A stretch of DNA of 64,000 nt from Eubacterium sp. AF36-5BH (GTDB taxonomy: Bacteria > Bacillota > Clostridia > Lachnospirales > Lachnospiraceae). The position numbers and the translations under genes are program-made. The stretch covers positions 1-64,000 of the forward strand of contig NZ_QTVG01000004.1 of NCBI RefSeq assembly GCF_003460505.1, written 5' to 3'. Positions 25,689 to 35,167 of the stretch are shown here, piece by piece (the stretch's first letter is position 1; each line of letters starts with the position of its first letter). The notes under the pieces are model-generated. The model did no database searches and was not told where the DNA came from. It saw only the letters and a list, made by a program, of their open reading frames with translations.

Positions 25689-26825
25689 ATGAAAGAATTA
25701 GTTGATATTTTAAAACACACTAAAACACATCTTATGAATGGTGTATCTTACATGATACCAGTTGTTGTTGGTGGTGGTATTTTAATGGCTATTGCCGTTT
25801 TATTAACAGGTGAAGGAGCAGCTCCAGGATGGGGTTCAGGAATTCCTTACTGGTTATGGACAATCGGAGTTGATGCTCTTGGATTAATGTGTCCTGTATT
25901 TGCAGCATACATTGCATTTTCAATCGCTGACAGACCTGGTATTGCAGTTGGTATGGCAGGTGGATTTATGGCATTAAACATTCCTACAGGTTTTGCTGAT
26001 GGCGCTGTTACAACAGCTTCAGCAGGATTTATCGGAGCAGCTATTGCTGGTTTACTTGGTGGTATTATTGCTCATTACTTAAAGAAGATTCCACTTCCTA
26101 AGTCAATGCAGTCGCTTAAGTCAATTATCATCATTCCAGTAATTGGTGTATTGGCAGTTGGTATTATAATGTTTGCATTCGGAACACCTATTGCAGCATT
26201 CATGACATGGTTAGAAGATGTTATGAGAAACATGGCTCACGGAGATCATGGAAACTTAGCACTTGCAGGTATCAGTGCATTAGCATCACTTATGATTGCA
26301 ACAGACCTTGGTGGTCCTGTAAATAAAGTTGCTTACTCAATCTTAATGGTAGCATTTGTAGGTACAGGCATCTATACATTTGCAGCTCCAGTTGGTATTG
26401 CTATTTGTGTACCTCCAATTGGATGTGGTGTTGCATCATTACTTTTAAAGAAGAAGTTCTCAAAAGAAGAACAGAATGCAGGTATCGGTGCTATAGCAAT
26501 GGGCTTCTGTGGTATCACAGAAGGTGCTATTTCATATACAGCAGCAGATCCTGCAAGAATGATTCCTATTAACATGATTTCATCAGCAATTGCCGGTGGT
26601 ATCGCAGGATTCCTTGGAGTTGGTGCTAAGATGTCAGCTTGCTGGGGTGGTTTGATCGTAGCTCCTGTTATTCAGGGTGAAAGCTTCTTAGCTGGTTGGC
26701 CACTTTACATTATTTGTATCTTAATTGGTGTTGCAGTTTATGTACTTCTTTGTGCATTACTTAAGAAAGATTATGTAGCTCCAGAACCAGAAGATATGGG
26801 AGATGTTGATATCTCATTCGAATAA
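25689..26825 (+). CDS. PTS fructose-family EIIC permease
   Basis: A 378-aa integral membrane EIIC of the fructose family with about nine helices. SYMIPVVVGGGILMAIAVLL near the N-terminus and GAISYTAADPARMIP, with the conserved Glu just before it in FCGITEG, are typical. It forms the sugar channel and receives phosphate from EIIB. AGGAG precedes ATG 25689. Whether the sugar is fructose, mannitol or an anhydrohexitol depends on context (see the GRE genes). Confidence 0.93.
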   Translation: MKELVDILKHTKTHLMNGVSYMIPVVVGGGILMAIAVLLTGEGAAPGWGSGIPYWLWTIGVDALGLMCPVFAAYIAFSIADRPGIAVGMAGGFMALNIPTGFADGAVTTASAGFIGAAIAGLLGGIIAHYLKKIPLPKSMQSLKSIIIIPVIGVLAVGIIMFAFGTPIAAFMTWLEDVMRNMAHGDHGNLALAGISALASLMIATDLGGPVNKVAYSILMVAFVGTGIYTFAAPVGIAICVPPIGCGVASLLLKKKFSKEEQNAGIGAIAMGFCGITEGAISYTAADPARMIPINMISSAIAGGIAGFLGVGAKMSACWGGLIVAPVIQGESFLAGWPLYIICILIGVAVYVLLCALLKKDYVAPEPEDMGDVDISFE

Positions 26826-26859
26826 GATAAAGTTTTTGAATTACAAATGAATACTAAAT

Positions 26860-26883
26860 GAGAACCACTTTTTAGTGGTTCTC
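26860..26883 (+). other. Perfect intercistronic hairpin between EIIC and EIIB genes
   Basis: A 10-bp perfect stem (26860-26869 with 26874-26883) with a TTTT loop and no T run after it. It is unlikely to be a normal terminator and is more likely a 3'-end stabiliser or processing site that sets the IIC:IIB ratio. Confidence 0.6.
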
Positions 26884-26929
26884 ATAAATTAAAAAAATTA
26901 AATTATTGTATGAAAGAGAGTGATTAGAT

Positions 26930-27241
26930 ATGAAATTTTTAGCAGTTACAGCTTGCCCATCAGGGGTAGCACATACTTATATGGCAGCTGAAGCAATTCA
27001 GCAGGCATGTGAAAAAGCAGGAGTTGAATGCAAGGTTGAAACACAGGGTTCAATCGGAATTGAAAATCAGATTACAAAGGCAGATGTAGAATCAGCAGAT
27101 GCTGTTATTCTTACAACAGATATGCCTATTAAGAACGTTGAAAGATTTGACAACCTTAAGAAAGTAAAAATTGGAATCAGCCCAGCAATTAAGCAGGCAG
27201 ATGCTATTGTAGCTAAAATGATTTCAATGCTTAATGCATAA
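26930..27241 (+). CDS. PTS fructose-family EIIB
   Basis: A 103-aa EIIB(Fru) protein phosphorylated on Cys9 in VTACPSGVAHTYMAAEA, which is the family signature. It hands phosphate from EIIA to the sugar in EIIC. It stands alone downstream of eIIC, with a hairpin between the two. Confidence 0.93.
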   Translation: MKFLAVTACPSGVAHTYMAAEAIQQACEKAGVECKVETQGSIGIENQITKADVESADAVILTTDMPIKNVERFDNLKKVKIGISPAIKQADAIVAKMISMLNA

Positions 27242-27329
27242 ATAAAGTTTATAAAGGATTAGCCAAAACCCTGCTTCTATGAAGCGTTATTACTTGATCG
27301 ATTATAGGCATTTATAATCATAGAAATGA

Positions 27330-27360
27330 TATAAGGCAGGTAGTTATTGCCTGCCTTATA
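27330..27360. other. Hairpin in the EIIB/ptsH gap
   Basis: An 11-bp perfect stem (27330-27340 with 27350-27360) and a 9-nt loop without a following T run. The rest of the 27242-27491 gap is AT-rich and probably contains the ptsHI promoter. Confidence 0.5.
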
Positions 27361-27497
27361 AAATATAAAGCACATGAAAGACTTTAATAATGATATAGGA
27401 ACGATTAATTAAAGTAGAAAATTATTGCATAAGCAATTAACATATATGAATTATTAAAGAAAAAAGAGAGAGATTTTTAAATTAGGAGGAAATGAAA

Positions 27498-27761
27498 ATG
27501 GTAAGTAGAACATTAACAGTAAACAATCCGGAAGGATTACACATGAGACCAGCAGGAGTTGTAGCAAAGGAAATGGGAAAATTCGCATGTGATGTTACAA
27601 TCGTATTTGGAGATAAGAGAATCAACGCAAAGAGTCTTATTAATATTATTTCAGCTTGCATTAAGAAAGGTGCAGAAGTAACTTTCGAATGTGATGGAGC
27701 TGACGAAGAAGAAGCAATGGCAAAAGTTGTTGAATTAGAAAGCCAGAATTTTGGTGAATGA
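27498..27761 (+). CDS. ptsH: HPr phosphocarrier protein
   Basis: An 87-aa general PTS phosphocarrier. With ATG 27498 the catalytic His is exactly residue 15 (GLHMRPAG) and the regulatory Ser is exactly residue 46 (NAKSLINI). AGGAGG is 8 nt upstream of 27498, whereas ATG 27492 is too close to it. It overlaps the region just ahead of ptsI. It takes phosphate from enzyme I and passes it to the EIIA above. This is the active counterpart of the His-less HPr-like protein at 6848-7078. Confidence 0.95.
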   Translation: MVSRTLTVNNPEGLHMRPAGVVAKEMGKFACDVTIVFGDKRINAKSLINIISACIKKGAEVTFECDGADEEEAMAKVVELESQNFGE

Positions 27762-27772
27762 GAGGTAAGATT

Positions 27773-29467
27773 ATGTACAAGGGTATTGCAGGTTCTGAGG
27801 GAATCGGAATCGGAAAAGTTGTTATAATTGAAGAACATGAAATTAACATTGAAAATAAGAAAGTAACAGATACTGATAACGAAATTAAACGTCTTCAGGA
27901 TGCCATTGAGAAGTTTGTAGAAATTACAAATCAGATGGCAGAAAAAATGGATGTTACAGTTGGCAAAAAAGATGCAGATATTCTTAGAGGACATATCCAG
28001 ATGCTTCGGGATCCTATGATTGAGGAGCAGATTTCTACTCTTTTAGTAGCTGAAAAGATTACAGCAGAAATGGCTGTAGACCAGGTTTTAGAGCAGACAG
28101 CAGAAATGTTTGCACAGATTCCTGATGAATTACTTCAGCAAAGAGCAACAGATTTTAGAGACATTAAAACAAGAATGATCAAAATTCTTCTAGGTATTGA
28201 AGAAGTCGATATATCACAGGTACCAGCAAATACTGTTTTGGTTGCCAGAGATTTAACACCATCAATGACAGCAGGAATTAACCCTGATAATATTGCAGGA
28301 ATTTTAACAGAAGTAGGTGGTAGAACGTCACATTCAGCAATTCTTGCAAGAGCAATGGAAATTCCAGCCGTACTTAGTATCGAAGGTATTTGCAGTATTG
28401 TTAAAAATGGTGACGTAGTTGCGATAGACGGTACAAGTGGAGAAGCAATTGTAAATCCTGATGAGGATACTGTAAAAGAATATGAACAGAAATTAGCTGA
28501 TTACAAGAAAGAAAAAGCTTTACTTGCAGAGTATGCCGGAAAACCATCAGTAACAAAGGATGGTACAAAGGTTGAATTAGTTTGCAACATTGGAAAACCA
28601 GAAGATGCAAAGAAAGCTGTTGAATGTGATGGCGAAGGAATTGGTTTATTCAGAACTGAATTCTTATTTATGGATAGAGACAGCGTTCCAACAGAAGAGG
28701 AACAGTTTGAAGCTTACAAGTCAGTAGCTGAAACAATGAAGGGTAAACCGGTAATCATCAGAACGTTAGATATTGGTGGTGACAAGGCTATTCCTTATTT
28801 AGGATTAGAAGAAGAGGAAAATCCATTTTTAGGATTTAGAGCTATTCGTTATTGTTTACAGAGAACTGATTTATATAAGGCACAGCTTAGAGCTTTAGTA
28901 AGAGCAAGTGCATTTGGAAAGATTAAAATAATGGTTCCATTAGTAACTTGTGTGGACGAGCTTCGTAGCGTTAAGGCAATGGTTGCTGATATTATGAAAG
29001 AACTTGATGGTGAAGGAATTGCATATAACAAGAATCTTGAGATTGGTGTTATGATGGAAACTTCAGCAGCATGTATGATTGCTGATATCTTAGCAAAAGA
29101 AGCAGCATTCTTTAGTATTGGAACTAATGATTTAACAGGTTATACAATGGCAGTTGACAGAGGAAATGCTAAGGTTGCATATCTTTACTCAACATACCAG
29201 CCAGCTGTACTTCGTTCAATTAAGAGAATCATTGAATGTGGTAAGAAGGAAGGCATTATGGTAGGTATGTGTGGTGAAGCAGCAGCAGATCCTAAGTTAA
29301 TTCCATTACTACTTGCATTTGGTCTTGATGAGTTTAGTGTAAGCGCAACAAGCGTATTAAAGACAAGAAAGACGATTTCAAATTGTACAGTAGAAGAATG
29401 CAAGGCATTAGCTGACAAGGTAATGCAGTGCAATACTGAAGAAGAGGTTTTAGATATTTTAAAATAA
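27773..29467 (+). CDS. ptsI: PTS enzyme I
   Basis: A 564-aa phosphoenolpyruvate-protein phosphotransferase. It autophosphorylates on His187 in GGRTSHSAILAR and donates to HPr. The C-terminal PEP-binding domain has LFRTEFLFMDRDSVPTEEEQ, the metal-binding SIGTNDLTGYTMAVDR, and the catalytic Cys in GMCGEAAADP. ATG 27773 with GAGAGG upstream gives the family start MYKGIAGSEGIGIG. The frame also opens at 27758, overlapping ptsH. Confidence 0.95.
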   Translation: MYKGIAGSEGIGIGKVVIIEEHEINIENKKVTDTDNEIKRLQDAIEKFVEITNQMAEKMDVTVGKKDADILRGHIQMLRDPMIEEQISTLLVAEKITAEMAVDQVLEQTAEMFAQIPDELLQQRATDFRDIKTRMIKILLGIEEVDISQVPANTVLVARDLTPSMTAGINPDNIAGILTEVGGRTSHSAILARAMEIPAVLSIEGICSIVKNGDVVAIDGTSGEAIVNPDEDTVKEYEQKLADYKKEKALLAEYAGKPSVTKDGTKVELVCNIGKPEDAKKAVECDGEGIGLFRTEFLFMDRDSVPTEEEQFEAYKSVAETMKGKPVIIRTLDIGGDKAIPYLGLEEEENPFLGFRAIRYCLQRTDLYKAQLRALVRASAFGKIKIMVPLVTCVDELRSVKAMVADIMKELDGEGIAYNKNLEIGVMMETSAACMIADILAKEAAFFSIGTNDLTGYTMAVDRGNAKVAYLYSTYQPAVLRSIKRIIECGKKEGIMVGMCGEAAADPKLIPLLLAFGLDEFSVSATSVLKTRKTISNCTVEECKALADKVMQCNTEEEVLDILK

Positions 29468-29485
29468 AGTTAGCATAGCATAAAC

Positions 29486-29545
29486 TCCCCCGGCGCGTGT
29501 ACCAGATAGTTAATTGAAGGTGCATGCGCTTTGGAGGATTTTTGT
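29486..29545 (+). terminator. Terminator of ptsHI
   Basis: An 11-bp stem with two G-U pairs (29493-29503 with 29519-29529), extended by outer CTCC/GGAG pairing, is followed by TTTTT. A smaller hairpin with a T run (29588-29610) lies in the remaining gap before the HAD gene. Confidence 0.8.
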
Positions 29546-29728
29546 ATTTATAAGGTAAATATGCTAATATGAGTAATGGTTCATAACTGCAGGAAGTTAT
29601 TTTTTATACTATGAAATTACGTGCTAAATTAATGTGTGCTTTGTGTTAGGAGTAGCATAAACTACATGTTACATTAAATAACCAACATTGCAGGATATGA
29701 TAATATACACAATAGGCAGGAGGATAAG

Positions 29729-30562
29729 ATGGACATTAAACTTATTGCAACAGATGTAGATGGAACTTTAGTAGGGGCAGACCATATGGTAATTCCAAAG
29801 GTAAACATAGAAGCAATGAATATGGCCAAGGAAAAAGGAATTATTAACGTTATCAGTACAGGTCGTTCACTAAGTTTGGCAGCAGGTGAAATCGAAAAAT
29901 TAGGTTGTATTGACTATGCTGTAATTTCAAATGGTGCGGCAGTTGTAGATTTAAAAGACAACAGTGTGATGACAAGCTGCTATTTAGATAAGGAAAAAGT
30001 AGAAGAAATTGTAAATATTTTTAATAAATATCCATTAGTATATGAAATTTATGCTGATAAAAAGGGGTTTATAAGCCAATATACATATGATAATTTCAGA
30101 AAATGTTCATTACCAAATGAATTCATGGATTATTATAAAACAAAAATGGAAATGTATGATGATCCAATGGATGTTGTTAGAAACACTAATGTTGAAAAGT
30201 TTAATGTGGATTACACACCCGAAGAATGTATTGAAGATTTATATAAGGATTTAGAAAAAGTAACAGATATAGTTATAACAGCCGGCTTTAAGGGAAATGT
30301 TGAAATTACAGCAGTTGGTGCAGACAAGGGAAAAGCACTTAAGTTCCTTTGTGACGAGATTGGTGTAGACATGAAGAATGTAATGGCATTCGGTGATTCA
30401 GGAAATGATGTAACAATGTTGACAGAAGCCGAAGAGTCCTACGCTATGGTATCAGGAAACGAACTTGCAAAAGAAGCGGCAAAGCATGTAACAAAACTTT
30501 CTAATGAAGATGGTGGTGTTGGAGAAACAATAAAAGAGTATTTGACAAATACTGAAAAATAA
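29729..30562 (+). CDS. Cof-type HAD sugar-phosphatase family protein
   Basis: A 277-aa HAD hydrolase with a type IIB cap. Motif I is IATDVDGTLVG with the nucleophile Asp, motif II lies in ISTGR, and motif IV is FGDSGNDVTML. Cof/YidA-like enzymes dephosphorylate sugar phosphates or flavin phosphates. AGGAGG precedes ATG 29729. Its place between ptsI and the DeoR gene suggests relief of sugar-phosphate stress in this pathway. Confidence 0.9.
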   Translation: MDIKLIATDVDGTLVGADHMVIPKVNIEAMNMAKEKGIINVISTGRSLSLAAGEIEKLGCIDYAVISNGAAVVDLKDNSVMTSCYLDKEKVEEIVNIFNKYPLVYEIYADKKGFISQYTYDNFRKCSLPNEFMDYYKTKMEMYDDPMDVVRNTNVEKFNVDYTPEECIEDLYKDLEKVTDIVITAGFKGNVEITAVGADKGKALKFLCDEIGVDMKNVMAFGDSGNDVTMLTEAEESYAMVSGNELAKEAAKHVTKLSNEDGGVGETIKEYLTNTEK

Positions 30563-30597
30563 ATGAAAATAGAGCTATCAATACTAAGGAGGAAATT

Positions 30598-31362
30598 ATG
30601 CTAGCTAGGGAAAGACAAAATAAAATTGTAGAGATGGTGAATGCTAATGGTTCTGTCTTAGTAAAAGAATTAAGTGAAATGTTCGAAGTCACTGAAGATA
30701 GTATTAGAAAAGATTTATCATTATTAGAAAAGAAAGAACTGCTTAAGAAAACATACGGTGGAGCAGTAAGAAACAGAGTCAATACTCATGAACTCTATGT
30801 TTCTCAACGTAAAGGAAAAAACGTTGAGGAAAAAAAGAAAATTGCAAAAAAAGCATTTGAGTTAATAGAAGAAGGAGATTTTATTTTCTTAGATATCTCA
30901 ACTATTAATATAGAGTTGATTAAGTTAATTGTTGAAGCTAACCTTGATGTTACTGTTGCAACTAACATGATTGATGTAATGCTTAGTTTTACAGCATCTT
31001 TAGATACCAATTTAGTTTTCGTAGGTGGTAAAATGAACAGGGGACGTGATGGCTTTATTGGTTCATATACTAATAAACAAATTGGCGAATTCAGTTTTGA
31101 CAAGGCATTCATGGGAGTTGTAGGTGTAGACATTAAGAGAAACAAAGTTTACACATATACAACAGACGATGCATTAACCAAAAAAGTCATTATGGAAAAT
31201 AGTGAGAAATGCTATATGCTGATGGAAAACACTAAGTTTGCAAGAGAAGGTAATTACAGATATTCTTCAATAGATGAATTTGAAGGAATTATTTTAGATG
31301 AAGAACCAAGTGAAGAAGTACAAAAGCATTTGGCAGACAAGAAAGTAACAGTTTTGTATTAG
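30598..31362 (+). CDS. DeoR-family sugar-phosphate-responsive repressor
   Basis: A 254-aa regulator with an N-terminal DeoR helix-turn-helix (LVKELSEMFEVTEDSIRKDLSLLEK) and a C-terminal sugar-phosphate-binding DeoRC domain (EEGDFIFLDISTINIELIKL, NLVFVGGKMN). AAGGAGG precedes ATG 30598. It lies 35 nt after the HAD gene and directly before the GRE gene, which it most likely controls in response to a phosphosugar intermediate. Confidence 0.92.
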   Translation: MLARERQNKIVEMVNANGSVLVKELSEMFEVTEDSIRKDLSLLEKKELLKKTYGGAVRNRVNTHELYVSQRKGKNVEEKKKIAKKAFELIEEGDFIFLDISTINIELIKLIVEANLDVTVATNMIDVMLSFTASLDTNLVFVGGKMNRGRDGFIGSYTNKQIGEFSFDKAFMGVVGVDIKRNKVYTYTTDDALTKKVIMENSEKCYMLMENTKFAREGNYRYSSIDEFEGIILDEEPSEEVQKHLADKKVTVLY

Positions 31363-31390
31363 GAAAACTACAACTACAAATTAAGATAAG

Positions 31391-31452
31391 ACGTTGCATT
31401 AATGAATTTGATTTAGTGAAAAAATCAGATTAATTAATGTGGCGTTTTTCTT
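31391..31452 (+). terminator. Terminator after the DeoR gene
   Basis: A long stem (31391-31414 pairing with about 31423-31446, with several G-U pairs and one mismatch) is followed by TTTTTC. Confidence 0.8.
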
Positions 31453-31600
31453 TTAAAACAATGTAGATTTTTGTATAATATTGACTATAAGATAAGAGCG
31501 GAAAAAAATAAAAATAAAAAAGTATATGATGGAAAAAAATACATATTTTCCATACAAAACATAATAAATGTATAAAAAATGGGACTTTTTTCAACTAGAA

Positions 31601-31673
31601 ACAATAAAAAACAATAAAAAGTAATAAAAAACAATAAAAAATCGTTGACTTAGGTTAAACAGGGATGTACAAT
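31601..31673 (+). promoter_or_regulatory. GRE operon promoter with four phased 10-bp A-tract repeats
   Basis: TTGACT (31645-31650) and TACAAT (31668-31673) are spaced by 17 bp, a good sigma-A promoter. Immediately upstream, four direct 10-bp repeats of ACAATAAAAA (third copy GTAATAAAAA) fill 31601-31640 and end 4 bp before the -35. Ten-bp phasing of A-tracts predicts a bent UP-element-like segment. GGAGG at 31689-31693 leaves a leader of only about 20 nt. Confidence 0.75.
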
Positions 31674-31699
31674 TAAATTATCAAATAGGAGGTGGAACT

Positions 31700-34054
31700 A
31701 TGAGTGATTTAATCAAAACAGATAGAATTGAAACATTGAAGAATAGAATGTTATCTCTTCCTAGATATGCTTCAATAGAGCAGGCAAAAATTATTACAGA
31801 CACATACAAAGAGCATGAGGGAGAACCAAGAATTATGCAGAGAGCATATTCACTTAAGAATGCTCTTGAGAAAATAAACATAAGCGTTGAACCAGAAGAA
31901 TTAATTGTTGGAAATAGAACAGCAGGAGTTAGATATGGAGTAGTATTCCCAGAGAGCGGTAGCACATGGGTAGATAAGGAATTCGAAACTCTTCCAACAA
32001 GACCACAGGACAAATTTAACGTAAATGAAGATGACATTAAATATTTTAGAGATGTTATTTATCCATATTGGCAGGGGAAATCATTAGAGGATGTTCTCAG
32101 ATCAAGATATGGTGAAGAAATTGATGAAATTGCAAAGGTTGTTAAGATTAACCAGAAAGACCATGCACAGGGACATATTAACCCTGACTGTGAAGGTTGG
32201 TTAAAGAAAGGGCCGGCTGGATTAAAGGCTGAGGCTGAAGAACATTATGCAAAGGAAACAGACGAAGATAAGAAACTTTTCTATAAGAGTGTTGTAACTG
32301 TTATGGAAGGAACAATTAATTTTATACAGAGATATCGTGACCTTTTAAACGAGCAGGCTGATGAAAATCCTGAATGGGCTGATAACATGAGAAGTGTTGC
32401 AAAGATTTGCGATAACATTTCAAAGAGACCGGCAGAAACATTTCATGAAGCAGCTCAGGCGTTATGGTTCTTATTCGTTATTTTACAGATGGAATCAAAT
32501 GCATCATCTTTCTCACCGGGAAGAGCCGATACTTTTATGTATCCATATTATAAGCATGATATTGATGCAGGAATCGCGGACAATCAGTCAATACTTGAAA
32601 TTATCGAAAGCTTATGGCTTAAGTTCAATGAGATTGTTTATATGAGAAATAAAAACAGTGCCAAGTTCTTCGCAGGCTTCCCAATTGGATTTAATATTGC
32701 AGTTGGTGGTCAGGATGAAAACGGAGAAGCTTTTGAAAATGAATTATCATATTTATTCTTAAAGGCACAGGAGCACATTGGTCTTCCACAACCTAACCTT
32801 TCAGTAAGATTGTGTGAAAAGACAAGTGATAAATTATTGAAACAGGCAATTAAAGTTGTTTCTTTAGGAAGTGGTATGCCACAGTTCTTTAATGACAAGG
32901 CTATCGTTCCAGCAATGATTGAAAATTTAGGCGTTGAAGAAAAGGATGCCAGAAATTATGCAATTGTTGGTTGTGTAGAACTTACAACACAGGGAGATAA
33001 CTTAGGCTGGTCTGACGCAGCAATGTTTAACTTAAACAAGGCATTAGAACTTACATTAAATAATGGTAAGTGCTTAATAACAGGAAAACAGTTAGCACCT
33101 GACAGAGGTAACTTAACAACATTTGATACATTTGAAGATTTAGAGAAAGCGTTCAAGGAGAACATCGATTACTTTATGGATAAGATGATTCTCGCATGTG
33201 AACAGGTTGAACAGGCTCACATGGATCTTCTTCCAACACCTTTCTTATCATCAGTAATCAAAAACTGTATGGATAAGGGAATGGATGTAACAAAAGGTGG
33301 AGCAAAATACAACTTATCAGGCATTCAGATGATTCAGATTGCAAACCTTGCAGATAGTTTTGCAGCAATTAAACAGTTAGTATATGATGAAGGAAAAGTT
33401 AGCAAGGAAAGATTGTTAAAAGCTCTTCAGACAAACTATAAAGACGATGAAATCCTTAGAACAATGCTTCTTAACAAAGTTCCAAAATACGGAAATGACG
33501 TAGAATGGGTTGATGAATTAGGAGCAAAATGGGCAGGATATTTCAGAGAAAGAATTGGGAATTTCAAAAACTATCGTGGTGGAAAATATCATACAGGAAT
33601 GTATACAGTTTCTGCGCATGTACCTATGGGTGAAAATGTTGGTGCATCTCCTGATGGAAGATATTCAGGAACACCATTAGCAGATGGTGGTATGTCACCG
33701 GTATATGGTCGTGACGAACATGGCCCTACAGCAGTTCTTAAATCAGTATCAAGACTTGATAAGAATTGGACAACAAACGGTGGACTTCTTAATATGAAGT
33801 TTTTACCTGAATTCTTTAAGACAGAGAACGGAATTGATAAGTTTGCTAAGATGCTTAGAACATTTGTAGATTTAGAAATTCCACATATTCAGTTCAACGT
33901 AGTTAATAAAGAAGACTTGTTAGCAGCTAAGAAGAATCCTGAACAGTATAGAAACTTAACAGTTCGTGTTGCAGGTTATACAGCATATTTCGTAGAACTT
34001 GCAGGAGAATTACAGGACGAAATTATTGCAAGAACAAGTTATAACGATATCTAA
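31700..34054 (+). CDS. Glycyl radical enzyme, PflD/YbiW-like C-O lyase candidate
   Basis: A 784-aa glycyl radical enzyme. The active-site Cys425 lies in IVGCVELTTQG and the glycyl radical is Gly759 in VRVAGYTAYFVEL. Pyruvate formate-lyase has two adjacent cysteines at this site. This enzyme has one, which places it with dehydratase and lyase-type GREs. The gene is followed by its activase and a fructose-6-phosphate-aldolase-type enzyme and preceded by a DeoR regulator and PTS genes. This matches the E. coli ybiW-ybiY-fsaA and pflD-pflC-fsaB loci, reported to open 1,5-anhydroglucitol- and 1,5-anhydromannitol-6-phosphate. That substrate is inferred from context. Glycerol or diol dehydratase activity is the alternative. 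Confidence 0.9.
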   Translation: MSDLIKTDRIETLKNRMLSLPRYASIEQAKIITDTYKEHEGEPRIMQRAYSLKNALEKINISVEPEELIVGNRTAGVRYGVVFPESGSTWVDKEFETLPTRPQDKFNVNEDDIKYFRDVIYPYWQGKSLEDVLRSRYGEEIDEIAKVVKINQKDHAQGHINPDCEGWLKKGPAGLKAEAEEHYAKETDEDKKLFYKSVVTVMEGTINFIQRYRDLLNEQADENPEWADNMRSVAKICDNISKRPAETFHEAAQALWFLFVILQMESNASSFSPGRADTFMYPYYKHDIDAGIADNQSILEIIESLWLKFNEIVYMRNKNSAKFFAGFPIGFNIAVGGQDENGEAFENELSYLFLKAQEHIGLPQPNLSVRLCEKTSDKLLKQAIKVVSLGSGMPQFFNDKAIVPAMIENLGVEEKDARNYAIVGCVELTTQGDNLGWSDAAMFNLNKALELTLNNGKCLITGKQLAPDRGNLTTFDTFEDLEKAFKENIDYFMDKMILACEQVEQAHMDLLPTPFLSSVIKNCMDKGMDVTKGGAKYNLSGIQMIQIANLADSFAAIKQLVYDEGKVSKERLLKALQTNYKDDEILRTMLLNKVPKYGNDVEWVDELGAKWAGYFRERIGNFKNYRGGKYHTGMYTVSAHVPMGENVGASPDGRYSGTPLADGGMSPVYGRDEHGPTAVLKSVSRLDKNWTTNGGLLNMKFLPEFFKTENGIDKFAKMLRTFVDLEIPHIQFNVVNKEDLLAAKKNPEQYRNLTVRVAGYTAYFVELAGELQDEIIARTSYNDI

Positions 34055-34060
34055 AAAAAA

Positions 34061-34083
34061 CTCCGGTGGTTGAACCACCGGAG
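34061..34083 (+). other. Perfect intercistronic hairpin between GRE and activase genes
   Basis: A 10-bp GC-rich stem (34061-34070 with 34074-34083) with a 3-nt loop begins 6 nt after the GRE stop. No T run follows, but an A run precedes it, so on the opposite strand it would be a good terminator. It probably protects the abundant GRE mRNA and lowers activase expression. Confidence 0.65.
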
Positions 34084-34116
34084 ATAACATAAAAGTGTTT
34101 GGAAGGAATGAGTCAT

Positions 34117-35028
34117 ATGAAAGGATATGTTTTTGATTTTAAAAGATTTTCAACACATGATGGTAATGGAATACGAACTACAATTTTTTTAAAAGGGTGT
34201 ACTCTTAATTGTGTATGGTGTCAGAATCCGGAAGGCATTTCCATAAAGCAAAGACCACTATATTTTCCAAACAAGTGTATTCATTGTAAGACTTGTGTTC
34301 ACCTGTCAGAAAATGGTGGTGTAACAGAAGAAGATGGCAAGATTAAGTTAGATGTTTCTAAGGAAGAAGATTGGGAACATATAATTGATAGTTGTCCGGC
34401 AGTTGCATTGACAATGGATTCAAGGAAAATGACAGTAGAGGAAGTTGTAGAAGAGGCCAGCAAAGATGCACCATTTTTTAAGTACGGTGGCGGAGTTACT
34501 CTTTCAGGCGGTGAACCTTTATACCAGCATGAGTTTGCAATTGAAGTTTTAAAAGAATTAAAGAAAAAGAACATTGCTACAACAATTGAAACTGCTTCTC
34601 ATATACCAACAAGAATATATCAGGAAGCAATGAAGTATATTGATTATGTTTTTGCTGATTTGAAAATTATTGATTCAGCAGACCATAAGAAATATACCGG
34701 TGTGGACAATGAACTTATAAAACAGAATTTAGAATGGTTGTTATCCTCAAAGAAAGCGAAGGATGTAATTATAAGAACACCTTTGATTCCTGGAATGACT
34801 ACCAGTGAAGAAAACATTGCAGGAATTGCAAGATTCATATCAGATATTTATCCTGATGTTAAGTACGAGATACTTAATTACAATCCATTAGCGCAGGCGA
34901 AATATGATATGGTTGACAAGCAGTTCTGTTTTGAAGATAACCCACCGTTATATAGCGATGAACAAATGAGAGCATTTGGAAAAATTGCTACAGATAATGG
35001 AGTAAAAAATCTTATTTTAGAAATATAG
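34117..35028 (+). CDS. Glycyl radical enzyme activase (radical SAM)
   Basis: A 303-aa radical SAM enzyme that installs the glycyl radical on the upstream GRE. The SAM cluster motif is KGCTLNCVWCQNPEG (CxxxCxxC). An inserted ferredoxin-like region contains CIHCKTC and a later SCPAVAL, so it carries auxiliary Fe-S ligation like other non-PFL activases. GGAAGG at 34101-34106 suits ATG 34117 (MKGYVFDFKRF). Earlier in-frame starts at 34099 and 34108 are too close. Confidence 0.92.
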   Translation: MKGYVFDFKRFSTHDGNGIRTTIFLKGCTLNCVWCQNPEGISIKQRPLYFPNKCIHCKTCVHLSENGGVTEEDGKIKLDVSKEEDWEHIIDSCPAVALTMDSRKMTVEEVVEEASKDAPFFKYGGGVTLSGGEPLYQHEFAIEVLKELKKKNIATTIETASHIPTRIYQEAMKYIDYVFADLKIIDSADHKKYTGVDNELIKQNLEWLLSSKKAKDVIIRTPLIPGMTTSEENIAGIARFISDIYPDVKYEILNYNPLAQAKYDMVDKQFCFEDNPPLYSDEQMRAFGKIATDNGVKNLILEI

Positions 35029-35167
35029 TGTAAGTGCAGAAGACAAAGGTCACAATATCTAAAATAAATTACAGATAAAAATTGAAATTAAAGATTAATA
35101 TGTACCTAATTAACATAGTGTTAATTTAAATAAACAATAAAGAAAGAGAAAATTTGGAGGTATCAAA

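Noticed and set aside
31700..34054. GRE considered as pyruvate formate-lyase
   Set aside because: The active site has a single Cys (IVGCVE) and not the adjacent Cys pair of PFL, and the neighbours are FSA and PTS genes.
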